From assembly GCA_002077065.1 (NCBI GenBank), contig NAJO01000030.1, positions 124,001 through 188,000 on the forward strand: 64,000 nt of DNA, written 5' to 3'. A program made the translations under genes and the position numbers. Of this stretch, positions 62,286-64,000 are shown one piece after another (the stretch's first letter is position 1; each line of letters opens with the position of its first letter). The notes beneath the pieces were generated by a model. It worked only from the letters and a program-made list of their open reading frames with translations. It was not told the origin of the DNA and did no database searches. The stretch is from Cryoendolithus antarcticus. Taxonomy: Eukaryota > Ascomycota > Dothideomycetes > Cladosporiales > Cladosporiaceae.

Positions 62286-63251
62286 GGTCGAGTTGTTGAC
62301 CGTGACAGCATGAGCGTGCGACTGTCGCGGGATAGTGCCCTACACTCCTCGAAGCTGGCCGATCGTGTGCGACTTCTCGTGATGAAGTTCCACTCCACTC
62401 CACAGAAGGCGCGGGCCGAGGCGTTGCCAAGAGATCGGAATCTCTGCTGGAGTTCACCCTCCACCCTCGCACCCACCCTATGGACTATGGTAGGAATTGG
62501 AGAACTTGACCGTGTCTTTGCACAGGAAATCTACTCGCAAATGCGGTGCAGCCATCGTCTTTCGCAGCCGAATGCTCGGCGTACTATGCATCCGCGGCCG
62601 AGCGGTTTGTCACCACAGTGAAGCGGGTGACCAGCACAGAAACATGCATCGCCATGAGACGAGAGCCTCCGCGCTACGGGCCAGTCATAGTCTCAATCTT
62701 GTTTAATTCCCGGGCTCGAAGCCTCTACGGAGCGCCACGATCTGTTGCAGACCAACTAGGAAAGTCTGTCAGAGTTCTAGACGCCACAGACTAGGAGGGA
62801 GCACCAAGTCCCGAAACTCAAGCTGGATCCGATTTGCAGACTGACCACGCACACTGGCGTTTTCGCTGGGGATCTTCTGCGAGAGCTCAACTACCGTGCA
62901 TCGATGGCAAGCCGGTCTCTGACCAATGCCATGAATGTCACATATCTGGCCATTCGTTGCTACATCAACCTCTGGTGATGCACCATTGCGTGTGGGCATC
63001 GAGCTCCAGATTCGGAGCTGACTTGCTTGGCGCAGAGCCCAGATGGCATGTGGCGCTTTACGTGGCAGCTGAAGCGACTCAGAACGCGCAGATCCCAAGT
63101 CCATTACATTTTGTAATGTGCGGGCGATCAAGAAAGGTAGTACGTCGTATGTGAGAAGCCCTGCCCTGCGTTCCCTCGACGCGTCGACCTGCCCGCGATC
63201 TTTTTCTGCCCTTACCACCTTCACCTGCTTGTCCATATACGTTCATTTATC
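62286..63251. other. Divergent intergenic region
   Basis: About 970 bp between the HAD protein and the secreted protein. Frames such as 62769-63236 (minus) have no motifs. Pyrimidine-rich sequence near 63200-63240 fits a promoter or leader for the gene at 63252. Confidence 0.45.
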
Positions 63252-64000
63252 ATGCATGTCAGATCTGTCTTCGGACTTGCAGCCCTTGCTGGCCTCACTG
63301 CAGCCAGTCCACTGGAAGTCAGAAGCACATCGCCCAAGTTCTGCTCAGCTATCAACTCTACTGTCACAAGACTGAAAGCACAGAGCAGCGCAACTCCTTT
63401 TTGCTCTTCCTTCCTTCGCATACCCAAATCGACGATCACCTCGACAGCGCAAACGATAGCCGTGACATCGGTGACCGTCACGTCGCCAACTACAGCCACA
63501 GTGACTGGGGCAGTAGTGTCAATAATAGTCACCTCAATTTCCACCCAAACAAACACCATTCCGACGGTACAAAGTGAAACAAGTTACTCTACGGTCACGA
63601 CCACGCTTATACCGTCGAGTACCAGTATCTCAGCTACTACCACGATTCTCACCGAATGCACACCCTACTCCAGCCAGACACTGGGCGCTCGGGCTGCTAC
63701 GATCAGCACATCAACCAGCAGCGTGGCCACACCCACTGCCCTCAAGTCATGGGCTGCATCCGCGATCTCCAGCGCATGCAGCTGTCTTTCAATCCCAACA
63801 CAAACGGTGTCGGCGACCGTCACGTCTGTTACAACAAGCGCAATCACAGTGACAGCCTTTGCCGCGAACGTCGTGACCGTCACGCCAACCTCCACCTCCA
63901 CTCTTGTGCAAGAGGTCACTGCAACCGACTATGTCGTCACCACTACTCGACAGACGATCATCTCCACCACGACAATCACACCATCACCAGTCACGAACAC
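63252..64000 (+). CDS. Secreted Ser/Thr-rich protein, 3' end outside window
   Basis: 249 residues are visible with no stop. The start has a clear signal peptide (MHVRSVFGLAALAGLTAASP), likely cleaved near Ala-Ser-Pro at about residue 19. A short cysteine-containing domain follows (KFCSAINSTVTRLKAQSSAT, then PFCSSFL), and then a long Thr/Ser/Val-rich region with recurrent TVT and TSVT runs, typical of O-glycosylated cell-wall or surface proteins. A second cysteine cluster (ISSACSCLSIPT) interrupts it. The motif pair FC...AQSSATPFCSSF recurs in many fungal secreted proteins, though I cannot name the family. It could be a GPI-anchored wall protein; the C-terminus needed to tell is missing. Confidence 0.8.
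   Translation, partial: MHVRSVFGLAALAGLTAASPLEVRSTSPKFCSAINSTVTRLKAQSSATPFCSSFLRIPKSTITSTAQTIAVTSVTVTSPTTATVTGAVVSIIVTSISTQTNTIPTVQSETSYSTVTTTLIPSSTSISATTTILTECTPYSSQTLGARAATISTSTSSVATPTALKSWAASAISSACSCLSIPTQTVSATVTSVTTSAITVTAFAANVVTVTPTSTSTLVQEVTATDYVVTTTRQTIISTTTITPSPVTN

Noticed and set aside
1..64000. CRISPR arrays, prophage, insertion sequences, retroelement or viral genes, secondary-metabolite synthases
   Set aside because: None seen; the gene content and introns are those of ordinary fungal nuclear DNA.

Overview
The window is nuclear DNA of a filamentous ascomycete (Pezizomycotina), most likely a Dothideomycete. The genes are dense and lie on both strands. Introns are short (47-124 nt), mostly GT-AG, often with a CTRAY-type branch point close to the acceptor. 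The gene set includes a FluG homologue, an AcrB-type ubiquitination-network protein, LamB/YcsF, Hpc2 and a Swiss-Army-Knife HAD protein, which together are typical of this group. No rRNA, tRNA, CRISPR array, transposon or viral gene was recognised. All exon coordinates below were worked out by hand from reading frame, splice consensus and family motifs.

Layout. 1-6 kb: the truncated 3' part of an APC-family choline/GABA-type permease (-), a mitochondrial ICT1-type peptidyl-tRNA hydrolase (+), serine hydroxymethyltransferase (-) and a four-exon gene for a 69-residue unknown protein (+). 7-13.4 kb: a membrane-anchored GH43 glycosidase (+), GPI transamidase subunit Gaa1 (-), a rhomboid protease (+) and the meiotic factor Hop2 (+). 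14-20.3 kb: an unknown 264-residue protein, a three-KH RNA-binding protein, a BTB protein and a second copy of the 69-residue family. 20.6-31 kb: FluG (+), DNA ligase I (-) with two MCB boxes upstream, and a biotin-dependent carboxylase of urea-carboxylase architecture (+). 31-42 kb: a 1641-residue disordered protein, Sec14 and the AcrB-like membrane protein, all on the minus strand. 42-48 kb: a hotdog thioesterase (-), a LYR-motif protein (+), a methyltransferase (-) and mitoribosomal uS2m (-). 48-58.7 kb: an unknown 1144-residue protein (+), LamB/YcsF 5-oxoprolinase subunit A (+), Hpc2 of the HIR complex (-) and an MFS sugar transporter (+). 59-64 kb: two tandem Cys/His-rich small proteins (-), the HAD RNA-repair-like protein with an RGG tail (-) and the start of a Ser/Thr-rich secreted protein (+) that runs off the end.

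Functional links. The biotin carboxylase-AHS2-AHS1-biotinyl protein (26.9-30.8 kb) and the LamB/YcsF protein (52-53 kb) together hold every domain of the bacterial PxpABC 5-oxoprolinase plus the biotin carboxylase/carrier pair often encoded with it. Their separation by only 21 kb suggests a lactam/oxoproline (lam-type) pathway. Several neighbours serve mitochondrial translation or metabolism: ICT1, the thioesterase, LYR and uS2m.

The main unknowns are two small protein families, each present twice in this window. One is the pair at 5.6 kb and 20 kb with a shared C-terminal signature. The other is the tandem C-x9-C-x-H pair at 59-60 kb.
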